Source: CAZMSD01 sp964568855
GTDB lineage: Bacteria > CAIWAD01
Length of the DNA: 64,000 nucleotides
Assembly: GCA_964568855.1 (NCBI GenBank)
Contig: CAZMSD010000005.1
Location: 72,775-136,774, forward strand
Reading direction: 5' to 3'
Shown: positions 9,441 through 19,033 of the stretch, in pieces
Position numbering within the stretch: the first letter of the stretch is position 1
How the letters are laid out: each line of letters begins with the position of its first letter
The notes under the pieces: generated by a model
The model's input: the letters and a program-made list of their open reading frames with translations, nothing else
What the model was told of the DNA's origin: nothing
The model's database searches: none
Made by a program: the position numbers and the translations under genes

Positions 9441-9450
9441 GGTCGGGTCC

Positions 9451-9855
9451 TCAGGGATCCTGGCAGAGCTCCAGCAGCACGCCGGACCCGCCGCGGGGAT
9501 GGACGAAGGCGATCAGTCTTCCTTCGGCTCCCCTGCGCGGCGCCCGGTCGATCAGCGGGATCCCGCGCTTGCTCAGCTTCTCCAGCGCGCCTGTGAGGTC
9601 GTCCACCGCCAGCGCGACGTGGTGGATGCCCGGCCCGCGGCTCTCGAGGAAGCGGGCCACCGGGCTCTCGGGTCCGGCGGGTTCCAGCAGCTCTATGCGC
9701 GTCTCGCCCGCGCGCCCCACGGCGACGGTCACGCCCTGGTCGGCCACTTCCTCGGGAGCCTGGAAGTCCAGCCCCAGAGCCTCTTCCCAGAGGGGGAGGC
9801 TCTCGGCGATACTGCGCACCGCGATGCCGATATGGTCCACGCGCTTCGGTTTCAT
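9451..9855 (-). CDS. mce: Methylmalonyl-CoA epimerase
   Basis: A 134-residue glyoxalase-fold protein of the expected size. DHIGIAV near the start, HHVALAV in the middle, IELLEP and GVLLELCQDP at the end hold the paired His and Glu metal ligands of the epimerase family. The enzyme interconverts (R)- and (S)-methylmalonyl-CoA in propionyl-CoA metabolism. No mutase is in the window, so the pathway partner lies elsewhere. It sits between dinG (13-nt gap) and uvrC. A generic VOC-family dioxygenase or lyase is the alternative, but the motif set fits the epimerase well. Confidence 0.88.
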   Translation of the reverse strand: MKPKRVDHIGIAVRSIAESLPLWEEALGLDFQAPEEVADQGVTVAVGRAGETRIELLEPAGPESPVARFLESRGPGIHHVALAVDDLTGALEKLSKRGIPLIDRAPRRGAEGRLIAFVHPRGGSGVLLELCQDP

Positions 9856-9868
9856 GCGCCGCCTCCCC

Positions 9869-12800
9869 TCATTTGTTCCAGAAATTGGAGACCGCCCGGT
9901 CCAGGTCCTCCGCGCGGTAGAGCGTTTTCGGCGCTCCGGGAAGGCTGTCCAGGAAGATTTCCCCGTACTGCTTCTGGACCACCCGCCGGTCCAGCAGCAG
10001 GAATATGCCCCTGTCCCCCTCGTGGCGGATCAGCCGGCCGAAACCCTGACGGAAGCGTATCACGGCCTCGGGTACGTTGTAACACAGGAAGGGATTGCGT
10101 CCCGCCCGCTTGTGCGCCTCCATGCGGGCCTCCACCAGCGGCTCGCTGGGCACGGCGAAGGGCAGCTTGGCCATCACCAGGAGCTGCAGTGCCTCTCCCG
10201 GCACGTCCACGCCTTCCCAGAAGGAGTCGGTCCCCAGCAGCAGCGCGTTGCCCGCCTCGCGGAAGCGGCGCAGCAGCTCGTGCCGCGAGCCGTCCAGGCC
10301 CTGCGCCAGCAGCGGGATCGTCCGGTAGTCCAGCCGCCGCAGCAGGGCAGTGTAACACGCGTTGAGCATGCCGTAGCTGGTGAATAGCAGCATGGTGCCG
10401 CGCCCGTAGCGCTCGCTGAGCCCGGCCACCAGCGCGGCCAGCTCGCCGGCGAAGTTTTCCAGCGAGCGGGCCCCCGCCTCCGGAAACCAGCCCGGGATGA
10501 AGAATCGCATCTGCCGCGCGAAGTCGAAGGGGCTGGAAAAAGCGCGGCAGCGCACTTCCCGGCCGCTCCCGCCGAGTCCCGAGTTCTCCAGAAAATAGTC
10601 GAAGGATCCGCCCACCGCCAGCGTGGCGCTGCACAGCAGGGCGGCCTGCAGGCGGCTGTAGAGCAGATCTTCCAGCAGCGATCCGGGAGTGAGCGGGCAG
10701 AGGCGGAACAGGCTTTCCCGGGTCACCGGGTGCAGCTCCACCCAGGCCACCTCTTCGAACGCTCCCGGGCCTCCTTCCCGCAAGACGGATCCAGCGGCCG
10801 GATCCTGCGAGGGCTCGTCCTCGCCATAGGAGGCCAGGGCTTCCAGAAGATCGAGCGCCTCCAGCAGGGCGGCGCGGAAGCCCGTGTATTCCGCCACCAG
10901 TGGAGCGGATTCGAGCTGGAACTCCTCGGCCAGGCTTTCCAGCAACTCGGCCAGGCGCTCCAGGGCCCGCTCCAGGGCCGGGCGCTCCCCGGCGATTTCA
11001 CGGTGAATCTCCCAGTGCAGGCTGAGCGGATTGTTTCCGGCGTTGAACCGCCGTTTCACGGTATAGCGGGCGGACTCCAGCTCCGCCGCGTGCCGCTCCC
11101 GCTGTTGCTCGTTTAACGCCGCGTGATACTGCTCGGCATGCTTCAGCACTTGAGACAACCGGGCAGCCGCGTCTTCCAGGGCGGCCAGCACCCCGGCGTG
11201 CTCGCGGGGATCGGGCAGGGCCTGCAGCACGGCCGCGCGGAGCCGCTTGAGCGCGCCCCGGCCCTGCTCCCCGGGATCGTAGAGCACGCGCAGACGGGCC
11301 AGCAGCATGGGGAAGCTGAAACTGCGGCGCAGTTGCTGCTCCGCGCTGCGCGGCAGGTTGTGCGCCTCGTCCACCACCAGGTGCGTGTAGTCACCCAGCA
11401 GGCGTCCCTGGACGCCCAGGTCGGCCAGCAGCAGGCTGTGATTGACCACAACCACATGCGCGTCCGCCGCCTCCCGGCGAACGCGGTTCACGAAGCAAAG
11501 CCCGTCTCCGCGGCAGCGACGCCCCGAGCAGTGCTGGGCCTCGCTGCGGATCTGGGCCCAGAGGCCGGCCAGCCGGCCCTGGTTGAACGCCGTGCACTCC
11601 TCCACGTCTCCCGTGCGGGTCAGCCGGGCCCAGACCGCCATGGGCAGCAACTGCAGGCGCTCCTCCACGCTCAAGCGCTGTTGAGCTTCCGTCAGCAGCC
11701 GTTCCCATCGTGCGCCGCAGAGGTAGTTGCCGCGTCCCTTGAGCAGCACGGCCTTGAGCGGACCGGCCAGCATGCTGCCCAGCAGGGGAATGTCTTTGTC
11801 GAAGAGCTGGTCCTGCAGGTTGCGGGTGTTGGTGGAAAGGACCACGCCCCGCTCGCCGGCTTCCACCTGGCGGCGGCCGCGGAGGATCGCGGGCAGCAGG
11901 TAGGCGAGGGACTTGCCCGTACCGGTGGGGGCCTCGGCCACCAGGAAGGAAGGACTCTTAACGGCTGAGGCATTCCGGCTGGCGGATTCCGTCGCGCAGC
12001 CGAAGCAGCGACAGACCTCCTCGGCCAGCCCGAGTTGCTGCGATCGTGGCTGGAAGCCGGGAAGCACGCTCCCAAGGCGTCCCCCGGCCGCGAACCAGGC
12101 CTCCATTCCGCCCGCGGCGTCAGCGTCGCGGTTCCCTGCACCGGGCGGCGCTCCCGGCTCGCGGGCCTTAAGACCGTCCTTCAGGTAGACGTTGCTGCGG
12201 AAGGGCGGTTGTGCATCCAATGCCCCGGCCCGGCCTTCCCCGACCCGGCCTTCGCCGGCCTTGACGAACTCGAGCAGCGCTTCGATCAGCGCCTCGAGGG
12301 AATCGTGGCTTCCGCGAAGCAGCAGCGCCAGGCCGCGAAGGACCTCCAGGGGCAGCCCGGAGCCGACGCGCAGCAGGCCGGTCAGGATCTGCCCGGCGGC
12401 GCGGGCGTCGTCCAGGGCGCGGTGCGCCTGCTCCAGATCCAGTTGAAAGTGCCGCGCCAGCTCTCCCAGCTTGTGGTTGCGCAAGGTGGGCAGCATACAG
12501 CGGGCCAGGGGCAGGGTGTCGCAGAGCAGTCGCGGCGCCTGGAACTCCAGCTCCAGCGCGGCGCACCAGCGACGCAGCATGCCCAGGTCGAAAGGGAGGT
12601 TGTGCGCCGCCAGCGGCATATCTTCGATGAATTCGAGGAAGCCGGGCAGCACTTCGCGGGCCGGCGGGGCGCCGCGGACCATCCGGTCGTGGATGCCCGT
12701 GAGCTTGGCGATGCGGGGCGGAATCGGATGCTCCGGTCGGACCAGCTCCGAGAAACTCCCGCATTCCCGGCCGTCCTCCACCCGCACGGCGCCCAGCTCG

Positions 12801-12889
12801 ATGATTTCACAATCCTCGTCGAGACCCGTGGTTTCCAGGTCGAAGGCCACGAAACGACGCAGCCCGAGGCTCCGCAACAGCTCCTTCAT
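9869..12889 (-). CDS. dinG: DinG-type helicase with N-terminal DEDD exonuclease
   Basis: A 1006-residue fusion. Residues about 10-170 are a DnaQ-like 3'-5' exonuclease: VAFDLETTGL, HNLPFDLGML and HRALDDARAAG carry the acidic metal ligands. The rest is an XPD/DinG-type superfamily 2 helicase with Walker A EAPTGTGKSLAYLLPA, the DEAH box VVDEAHNLPR, and spaced cysteines (CGARWERL, EECTAF, HCSGRRC, DGLCFV) where these enzymes hold an Fe-S cluster. Exonuclease-DinG fusions are typical of Firmicutes and other non-enteric lineages. The likely role is resolving R-loops and damaged structures. Two Cys-Tyr codon pairs here carry GTRWYAC. Confidence 0.93.
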   Translation of the reverse strand: MKELLRSLGLRRFVAFDLETTGLDEDCEIIELGAVRVEDGRECGSFSELVRPEHPIPPRIAKLTGIHDRMVRGAPPAREVLPGFLEFIEDMPLAAHNLPFDLGMLRRWCAALELEFQAPRLLCDTLPLARCMLPTLRNHKLGELARHFQLDLEQAHRALDDARAAGQILTGLLRVGSGLPLEVLRGLALLLRGSHDSLEALIEALLEFVKAGEGRVGEGRAGALDAQPPFRSNVYLKDGLKAREPGAPPGAGNRDADAAGGMEAWFAAGGRLGSVLPGFQPRSQQLGLAEEVCRCFGCATESASRNASAVKSPSFLVAEAPTGTGKSLAYLLPAILRGRRQVEAGERGVVLSTNTRNLQDQLFDKDIPLLGSMLAGPLKAVLLKGRGNYLCGARWERLLTEAQQRLSVEERLQLLPMAVWARLTRTGDVEECTAFNQGRLAGLWAQIRSEAQHCSGRRCRGDGLCFVNRVRREAADAHVVVVNHSLLLADLGVQGRLLGDYTHLVVDEAHNLPRSAEQQLRRSFSFPMLLARLRVLYDPGEQGRGALKRLRAAVLQALPDPREHAGVLAALEDAAARLSQVLKHAEQYHAALNEQQRERHAAELESARYTVKRRFNAGNNPLSLHWEIHREIAGERPALERALERLAELLESLAEEFQLESAPLVAEYTGFRAALLEALDLLEALASYGEDEPSQDPAAGSVLREGGPGAFEEVAWVELHPVTRESLFRLCPLTPGSLLEDLLYSRLQAALLCSATLAVGGSFDYFLENSGLGGSGREVRCRAFSSPFDFARQMRFFIPGWFPEAGARSLENFAGELAALVAGLSERYGRGTMLLFTSYGMLNACYTALLRRLDYRTIPLLAQGLDGSRHELLRRFREAGNALLLGTDSFWEGVDVPGEALQLLVMAKLPFAVPSEPLVEARMEAHKRAGRNPFLCYNVPEAVIRFRQGFGRLIRHEGDRGIFLLLDRRVVQKQYGEIFLDSLPGAPKTLYRAEDLDRAVSNFWNK

Positions 12890-12993
12890 CGTCGGGGACT
12901 CCCCCCTTGGAGCGCTCGGAGCGTGTGTGAATCGCTATTCATGTTCCTCGCGAGGTCGGGGCCGAAGAGGCTGGGAGTTCGCGGTACGGTCTA

Positions 12994-14460
12994 TCAGGAC
13001 TCCCCCGCATCGGCGGTGCGGGGATCCCAGGTCAGCTCGGGCTGCTTGACGGCCCTTAAGTCGTCGAGCCGCCGCACGGGGGTGGACCGGGGAGCCTCCT
13101 TGAGCTCCGGAGATCCTTCCTCGCACTCCCGGTGGATGCGCCGCATGACCGCTACGAAGCGGTCCAGGGTTCCCTTGTGCTCGGTCTCGGTGGGCTCGAT
13201 CATCAGCGCCTCCGACACGATCAGCGGGAAATAGGTGGTGGGCGCGTGCAGTCCGAAATCAAGCACGCGCTTGGCCAGGTCCGCCGCCCGGTAGCCCAGC
13301 TTCTTCTGCCGCGAGGCGCTGAAGACCACTTCGTGCATGGGCCGTCCGGGGAACGCGAGCCGGTAGAGGTCCTCCAGTCGCGCCCGCAGGTAGTTGGCGT
13401 TGATGATGGCGTTCTCGCTGACCCTCAGCAGGCCCTCGGCGCCCAGCCTGCGCAGGTAGACGTAGGCCCGCACCAGGGCGCCGAAGTTGCCGTAGTAGCT
13501 GTGGACCTTGCCCACGCTGTCCGGACCCACCTTGCGCCAGCGGATGCCGCCCGCCTCTTCCACAGTCACGGGCGAGGGCAGGAAGGGCGTCAGCTCGTTC
13601 TTGACCACCAGCGGGCCCGCTCCCGGTCCGCCGCCGCCGTGGGGCACGCCGAAGGTCTTGTGCAGGTTGATATGCATCACGTCGAAACCAAGGTCGCCCG
13701 GCCGCACCAGGCCCAGCAGGGCGTTGAGGTTGGCGCCGTCCATGTAGCTCAGCGCCCCGGCCTCGTGCACGAGCCGATTGATCTCGACAATGCGCCGCTC
13801 GAAGATGCCCACGGTGTTGGGATTGGTGATCATGAAGGCCGCCGTGTCGCCGTCCAGGACCGCCCGGAGGTGATCCGGGTCCACGCAGCCGTCGGGACCC
13901 GACTTGACCTGCTTGACGCGGTATCCGGCCATGTGGATCGAGGCCGGGTTGGTGCCGTGCGCGGAATCCGGGATGACCACATTCTTCCGCGCGTCGCCGC
14001 GCTTCGTGAGACATCGCCGGATCATGAACAGCGCGCAGAGTTCCCCGTGGGCACCCGCGGCGGGCTGCAGCGTCACGGCGTCCATGCCGCTGATCGTCTT
14101 GAGCTGCTCGCCCAGTTCGTGCATCAGGCGCAGCGCGCCTTCGAGCTCGCGGGAATTCTGCTCGGGGTGCAGGTCGAGGAAACCCGGCAGCGCGGCGAGC
14201 CGCTCGTCCACCTTGGGATTGTACTTCATGGTGCAACTGCCCAGCGGATAGAAATCACGGTCCACGTGGTGGTTGAGCACCGAGAGCTCCGTGTAGTGGC
14301 GCACCACTTCGCCTTCCGCGGCCTCGGGCAGATCGAGCACGCCGCCGCGCAGGCGGTCCCGCGGCTCGCGGGGCTCCAGCCCGCCGAAGGAAACGCCGCC
14401 CGCCTCCGCGCGGAAGCTCCCGGCGCCGGGACGCGACTTCTCGAAGATCAGCGCACTCAT
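12994..14460 (-). CDS. gcvPB: Glycine dehydrogenase (decarboxylating) subunit 2
   Basis: The PLP-binding half of the split P-protein of the glycine cleavage system. The 488-residue protein has the Schiff-base lysine in INLHKTFGVPHGGGGPG and the conserved HYTELSVLNHHVDRDFYPLGS and SCTMKYNPK segments. With GcvPA it decarboxylates glycine and passes the aminomethyl group to lipoyl-GcvH. The start overlaps the gcvPA stop by 4 nt. gcvT and lpd are not in the window. The C-terminus has a short Arg/Glu-rich extension ending near WDPRTADAGES. Confidence 0.97.
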   Translation of the reverse strand: MSALIFEKSRPGAGSFRAEAGGVSFGGLEPREPRDRLRGGVLDLPEAAEGEVVRHYTELSVLNHHVDRDFYPLGSCTMKYNPKVDERLAALPGFLDLHPEQNSRELEGALRLMHELGEQLKTISGMDAVTLQPAAGAHGELCALFMIRRCLTKRGDARKNVVIPDSAHGTNPASIHMAGYRVKQVKSGPDGCVDPDHLRAVLDGDTAAFMITNPNTVGIFERRIVEINRLVHEAGALSYMDGANLNALLGLVRPGDLGFDVMHINLHKTFGVPHGGGGPGAGPLVVKNELTPFLPSPVTVEEAGGIRWRKVGPDSVGKVHSYYGNFGALVRAYVYLRRLGAEGLLRVSENAIINANYLRARLEDLYRLAFPGRPMHEVVFSASRQKKLGYRAADLAKRVLDFGLHAPTTYFPLIVSEALMIEPTETEHKGTLDRFVAVMRRIHRECEEGSPELKEAPRSTPVRRLDDLRAVKQPELTWDPRTADAGES

Positions 14461-15824
14461 CGAGCCGGCCCTCCTTCAAGTGTATCACGGACTATCGCGA
14501 TGTAGCGCTCGAGGTCCGCGCGTTCCTGGAACTCGTTGACCGCCACCAGCAGGCCGTCCTCGCCGTACTCGCCGTCGAGGGGCAGGCCGCCCAGGATCCC
14601 CTCGCGGTCCAGCTCAGCCAGGACGCGATCCCGGCCGGGCAGCCGGAGGGCGAATTCGCGGAAGCAGGGCAGGGCTTCGCCGCCGCCTCCGCGGTTGAGC
14701 AGCTCCGCGCCGGGCAGTCGCTCCAGCTGCTCGGCCAGCCAGGAAGCGCGCGTGTAGAGCGCCCGGGCCTTGTCCCGCAGTCCCCGGGGACCCAGCAGGG
14801 CCATGTGGATCGTGGCACACGTGGCCATCAGGGCCTGGTTGGTGCAGATGTTGCTGGTGGCTTTCTCGCGCCGGATATGCTGCTCGCGGGTCTGGAAGGT
14901 CAGCACGAAGCCGCGTTCTCCCGCCGCGTCCCTGGTGGCGCCGATCAGGCGGCCCGGCATCTGCTTGACCATGCTCTTGCGCCCGGCGAAGAGTCCCAGG
15001 TAGGGGCCGCCGAACTGCAGCGGCTGGCTGATGCTCTGCCCCTCGCCCACGGCGATGTCCGCTCCCGCCTCCCCGGGCGTCTGGAAGAGGCCCAGCGCCA
15101 GCGGATCGAAGTCCTGGATCAGCAATGCGCCCTTCTCCCGGGCCAGGCGCGCCGCCTTGGCCACGTCCTCGATCGTGCCGTAGCGGTTGGGGCTTTGGAT
15201 CACGACGGCCGCCGCTTCCTCGTCGATCCGCTCCTCCAGGCCGGCCGCGTCGAAAGCGGGCCCTGCGCCGGAGAGGGTCTCCACGCTGAAGGGCTGGTCG
15301 TGGAAGTAGCTGCGGATCACGCTGCGATACCTTGGCCGCAGGTGCCCGGAGACGATCAGGCGCCTGCGCCCGGTGACCGAGGCGGCCATGCGCATGGCTT
15401 CGGCCATGGCGGTGGCGCCGTCGTACATCGAGGCGTTGGCCACCTCCATGTCCGTGAGACAGCAGATCATGGTCTGGAATTCGAAGATGGCCTGCAGGGT
15501 GCCCTGGCTGACTTCAGCCTGGTAGGGCGTGTAGGCGGTGATGAACTCGCTGCGCGCGGCGAGGCTCGACACCGCCTCCGGTATGTGTGTCACATAGGCG
15601 CCGCCGCCCAGGTAGCAATCCTGCGGGGGCACCCGGCGATTGAGGGCGGCCAGCTCCTCCAGGTGCCGGTTCAGCGCCGGCTCGGCCAGCGGCGGAGGCA
15701 GATCCAAGCCGCCGCGCAGGCGCAGTTCCGCAGGGATATCCCGCAGCAGCTCCTCGAACCCGGAGACCCCGATGGCCTCGAGCATCTGCCTGCGATCTTC
15801 GTCCGTGTTCCCGATGTAGGGCAT
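14457..15824 (-). CDS. gcvPA: Glycine dehydrogenase (decarboxylating) subunit 1
   Basis: A 455-residue N-terminal half of the split P-protein. The ATG at 15824 (MPYIGNTDEDRRQML) follows GGGAGGAAGC, a strong Shine-Dalgarno, and matches the usual GcvPA start; the open frame to 15914 is leader. Conserved blocks include AYTPYQAEVSQGTLQAIFEF, MYDGATAMAEAM and GEGQSISQPLQFGGPYLG. It forms a heterotetramer with GcvPB. Two GTRWYAC motifs occur here, one at VTH near 15587 and one in VRDT close to the C-terminus, both using codons otherwise rare in this gene. Confidence 0.96.
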   Translation of the reverse strand: MPYIGNTDEDRRQMLEAIGVSGFEELLRDIPAELRLRGGLDLPPPLAEPALNRHLEELAALNRRVPPQDCYLGGGAYVTHIPEAVSSLAARSEFITAYTPYQAEVSQGTLQAIFEFQTMICCLTDMEVANASMYDGATAMAEAMRMAASVTGRRRLIVSGHLRPRYRSVIRSYFHDQPFSVETLSGAGPAFDAAGLEERIDEEAAAVVIQSPNRYGTIEDVAKAARLAREKGALLIQDFDPLALGLFQTPGEAGADIAVGEGQSISQPLQFGGPYLGLFAGRKSMVKQMPGRLIGATRDAAGERGFVLTFQTREQHIRREKATSNICTNQALMATCATIHMALLGPRGLRDKARALYTRASWLAEQLERLPGAELLNRGGGGEALPCFREFALRLPGRDRVLAELDREGILGGLPLDGEYGEDGLLVAVNEFQERADLERYIAIVRDTLEGGPAR

Positions 15825-16066
15825 GCTTCCTCCCGCATCGCGGATATCAAAAAGCGGAATATCTGGGCCTGGGTTAATAGACAGCATCATGCGAATCGGT
15901 TCGCCGGGAGCCAATCGGGCTTGGAACGTTTTCGGTCTGCGCCGTCACACGGAGTAGAATTCTCGCCCGATTCGCAGGTTGTAGCGGTAACTACTGCCGA
16001 GAAGCGGGCGGGAAAAGGGATCCATGTGGTAGATGCAGACGGGAATGGGCCAAGTCCGACAGACTC
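15825..16066. other. Non-coding gap between gcvH and gcvPA
   Basis: A 242-bp gap inside an otherwise tight gene run. It could hold a promoter for gcvPA or an RNA leader, but I could not recognise the glycine riboswitch core on the minus strand. The small open frame across it, continuing into gcvH, has no protein-like features. Confidence 0.4.
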
Positions 16067-16447
16067 CTAGAGGTCGATCTGTTGCTCGTACTCGTCCGGA
16101 CCGATCAGGTCGTCCAGTTCCTTGGGATCGCCGATCCTGATCCTGTAAAGCCATCCCTTACCGTAGCAGTCGGTGTTCAGGGTATCCGGAGACTCCATCA
16201 CCTCCTGGTTGGCCTCGACGATGGTCCCCGAGATCGGTGCGTAGATGTCCGCAGTTGCTTTTACCGCGTCGATCGTCCCGATGCTGTCCCCTCTCTCGAA
16301 CTCCAGTCCCGGGTCCTGGAGCTCAACATCCACGATATCGCCCAGCTCGCCCTGGGCATAATCGGTGACGCCGATGATGATGTCATCGCCTTCAACCTGA
16401 ATCCATTCGTGCTCTTCAGTGTACAGCAGGTTTCCCGGTACGGTCAT
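16067..16447 (-). CDS. gcvH: Glycine cleavage system H protein
   Basis: The lipoyl carrier that shuttles the aminomethyl group between P, T and L proteins. The 126-residue, acidic protein shows the N-terminal YTEEHEWIQVEGDDIIIGVT, then GDIVDVELQDPG, and the lipoylation lysine in GTIDAVKATADIYAPISG (about residue 62). Length is typical. It lies upstream of gcvPA on the same strand and 48 nt downstream of accC, so it may be transcribed from either the acc genes or its own promoter. Confidence 0.97.
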   Translation of the reverse strand: MTVPGNLLYTEEHEWIQVEGDDIIIGVTDYAQGELGDIVDVELQDPGLEFERGDSIGTIDAVKATADIYAPISGTIVEANQEVMESPDTLNTDCYGKGWLYRIRIGDPKELDDLIGPDEYEQQIDL

Positions 16448-16495
16448 CTCACTCTCCGTCTATTGCGATTCAACACCGTTGTCGGCCGCGCCGGC

Positions 16496-17845
<1,350 letters not shown>

Positions 17846-17854
17846 GGGAGTCTC

Positions 17855-18352
17855 CTACTGCGGCGCGATGCGGAAGAGTTCCTGGTCGAACTGGACTGGC
17901 TGGGCGTTGTCCACGTGGATCTCCACGATCCGGCCGGCCGTCTCGCACTCGATTTCATTCATGATCTTCATGGCTTCCAGGATGCAGAGCGTCTGCCCCG
18001 GAACCACCATATCCCCCACTTCCACGAAGGAATCCACGTCCGGGCTGGGCGAGCGGTAGAAGGTGCCCACCATGGGGGCCTTCACAACTACCAGGTTGTC
18101 GCCTTCTTCCTCGGCCGGGACGGGCTCGGGGGCGGTTTCCGCCGGGGCCGCGGCCTGGGCCGGTTGGGGCGCGGGAGCGACAGAGGGCGCAGTCGCGGGC
18201 GCAGTCGTCACGTGCGGGGGCACCGCCACGTGAACCTCTCGGGGAGTCGCCTTCTCGATGTGGATTTCCAGGTCGCCTTCCTCGATCTTCAGCGAGGTGA
18301 TGTCGGCGTTTTCCACCAGGCGCACCAGTTTCCGGATCTCGTTGTAGTCCAT
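17855..18352 (-). CDS. accB: Biotin carboxyl carrier protein
   Basis: A 165-residue BCCP. The N-terminal MDYNEIRKLVRLVENADITSL resembles the helical AccB start. A Pro/Ala/Glu-rich linker covers residues about 40-90, and the C-terminal biotinyl domain has the modified lysine in ILEAMKIMNEIE. It carries carboxybiotin between AccC and the carboxyltransferase. It sits between efp (25-nt gap) and accC, an arrangement common in bacteria. Confidence 0.96.
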   Translation of the reverse strand: MDYNEIRKLVRLVENADITSLKIEEGDLEIHIEKATPREVHVAVPPHVTTAPATAPSVAPAPQPAQAAAPAETAPEPVPAEEEGDNLVVVKAPMVGTFYRSPSPDVDSFVEVGDMVVPGQTLCILEAMKIMNEIECETAGRIVEIHVDNAQPVQFDQELFRIAPQ

Positions 18353-18377
18353 CCTGTTCGCTTCCTCGCTGTCCGAT

Positions 18378-18941
18378 CTAGCTCTTCACTCGCTCCACGT
18401 ACTCGCGTTTCCGTGTGTCCACCTTGATCAGCTCGCCCTCCTCGATGAAGAAGGGGACCATCACCGTGCAGCCCGTTTCCATGCGCGCTGGTTTCTTGCT
18501 GCCCGAAGCCGTGTCCCCCTTGTCGGTGGGATCGGTTTCAGCGACCTGCAGCTCCACGTGAACGGGCAGCTCCAGGCCCAGGGCTTCCTCGCCGTGGAAG
18601 AGTACGTCCACTTCGAGGCCTTCCTTCATCAGGTCGATCACCTCGTCCACCAGGTGCTCCGGCAGTATGGTCTGCTCATAGCTTTCGGTGTCCATGAAGG
18701 TACGGCCCGTGGCATCCTTGTAAAGGTATTGCATCCGGCGGCTTTCCAGCCTTACGATGTCGATCTTCTCACCCGCCCGGAAAGTGGGATCCAGGACGCG
18801 ACCGGTGCGCACGTTCTTCAGCTTGGTCCGCACGAAGGCTCCGCCCTTTCCCGGCTTCACGTGCTGGAATTCCACGATGCGGTACAGGCCTCCCTCGTAG
18901 TTGATGGTCAATCCATTGCGGAAGTCGGCGGTCGAGGCCAT
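18378..18941 (-). CDS. efp: Translation elongation factor P
   Basis: Rescues ribosomes stalled at polyproline. The 187-residue, three-beta-barrel protein starts MASTADFRNGLTINYEGGLYR and has the tip loop VKPGKGGAFVRTKLKN, with the usual lysine at the KPGKG tip that is post-translationally modified in many bacteria. The C-terminal block VEKVES-like DTRKREYVERVKS is slightly altered. A 10-residue Lys/Ser-rich insertion (GDTASGSKKPAR) lies between domains II and III. The gene leads the efp-accB-accC run. Confidence 0.96.
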   Translation of the reverse strand: MASTADFRNGLTINYEGGLYRIVEFQHVKPGKGGAFVRTKLKNVRTGRVLDPTFRAGEKIDIVRLESRRMQYLYKDATGRTFMDTESYEQTILPEHLVDEVIDLMKEGLEVDVLFHGEEALGLELPVHVELQVAETDPTDKGDTASGSKKPARMETGCTVMVPFFIEEGELIKVDTRKREYVERVKS

Positions 18942-19033
18942 GAGGCGAGATCTCCTGTCTGCGGATAAGAAGTAACGAATTTATAATTGTCGGGGAGACT
19001 CGAAAGGGTTGAGCGGAGGTTTCGGCCAGAAAA

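Noticed and set aside
15825..16066. Glycine riboswitch in front of gcvPA
   Set aside because: The position is right, but the conserved glycine-aptamer core was not recognisable on the minus strand.
15945..16154. Small minus-strand open frame across the gcvH-gcvPA gap
   Set aside because: It overlaps gcvH in another frame, is Arg/Pro-rich and has no recognisable start signal.
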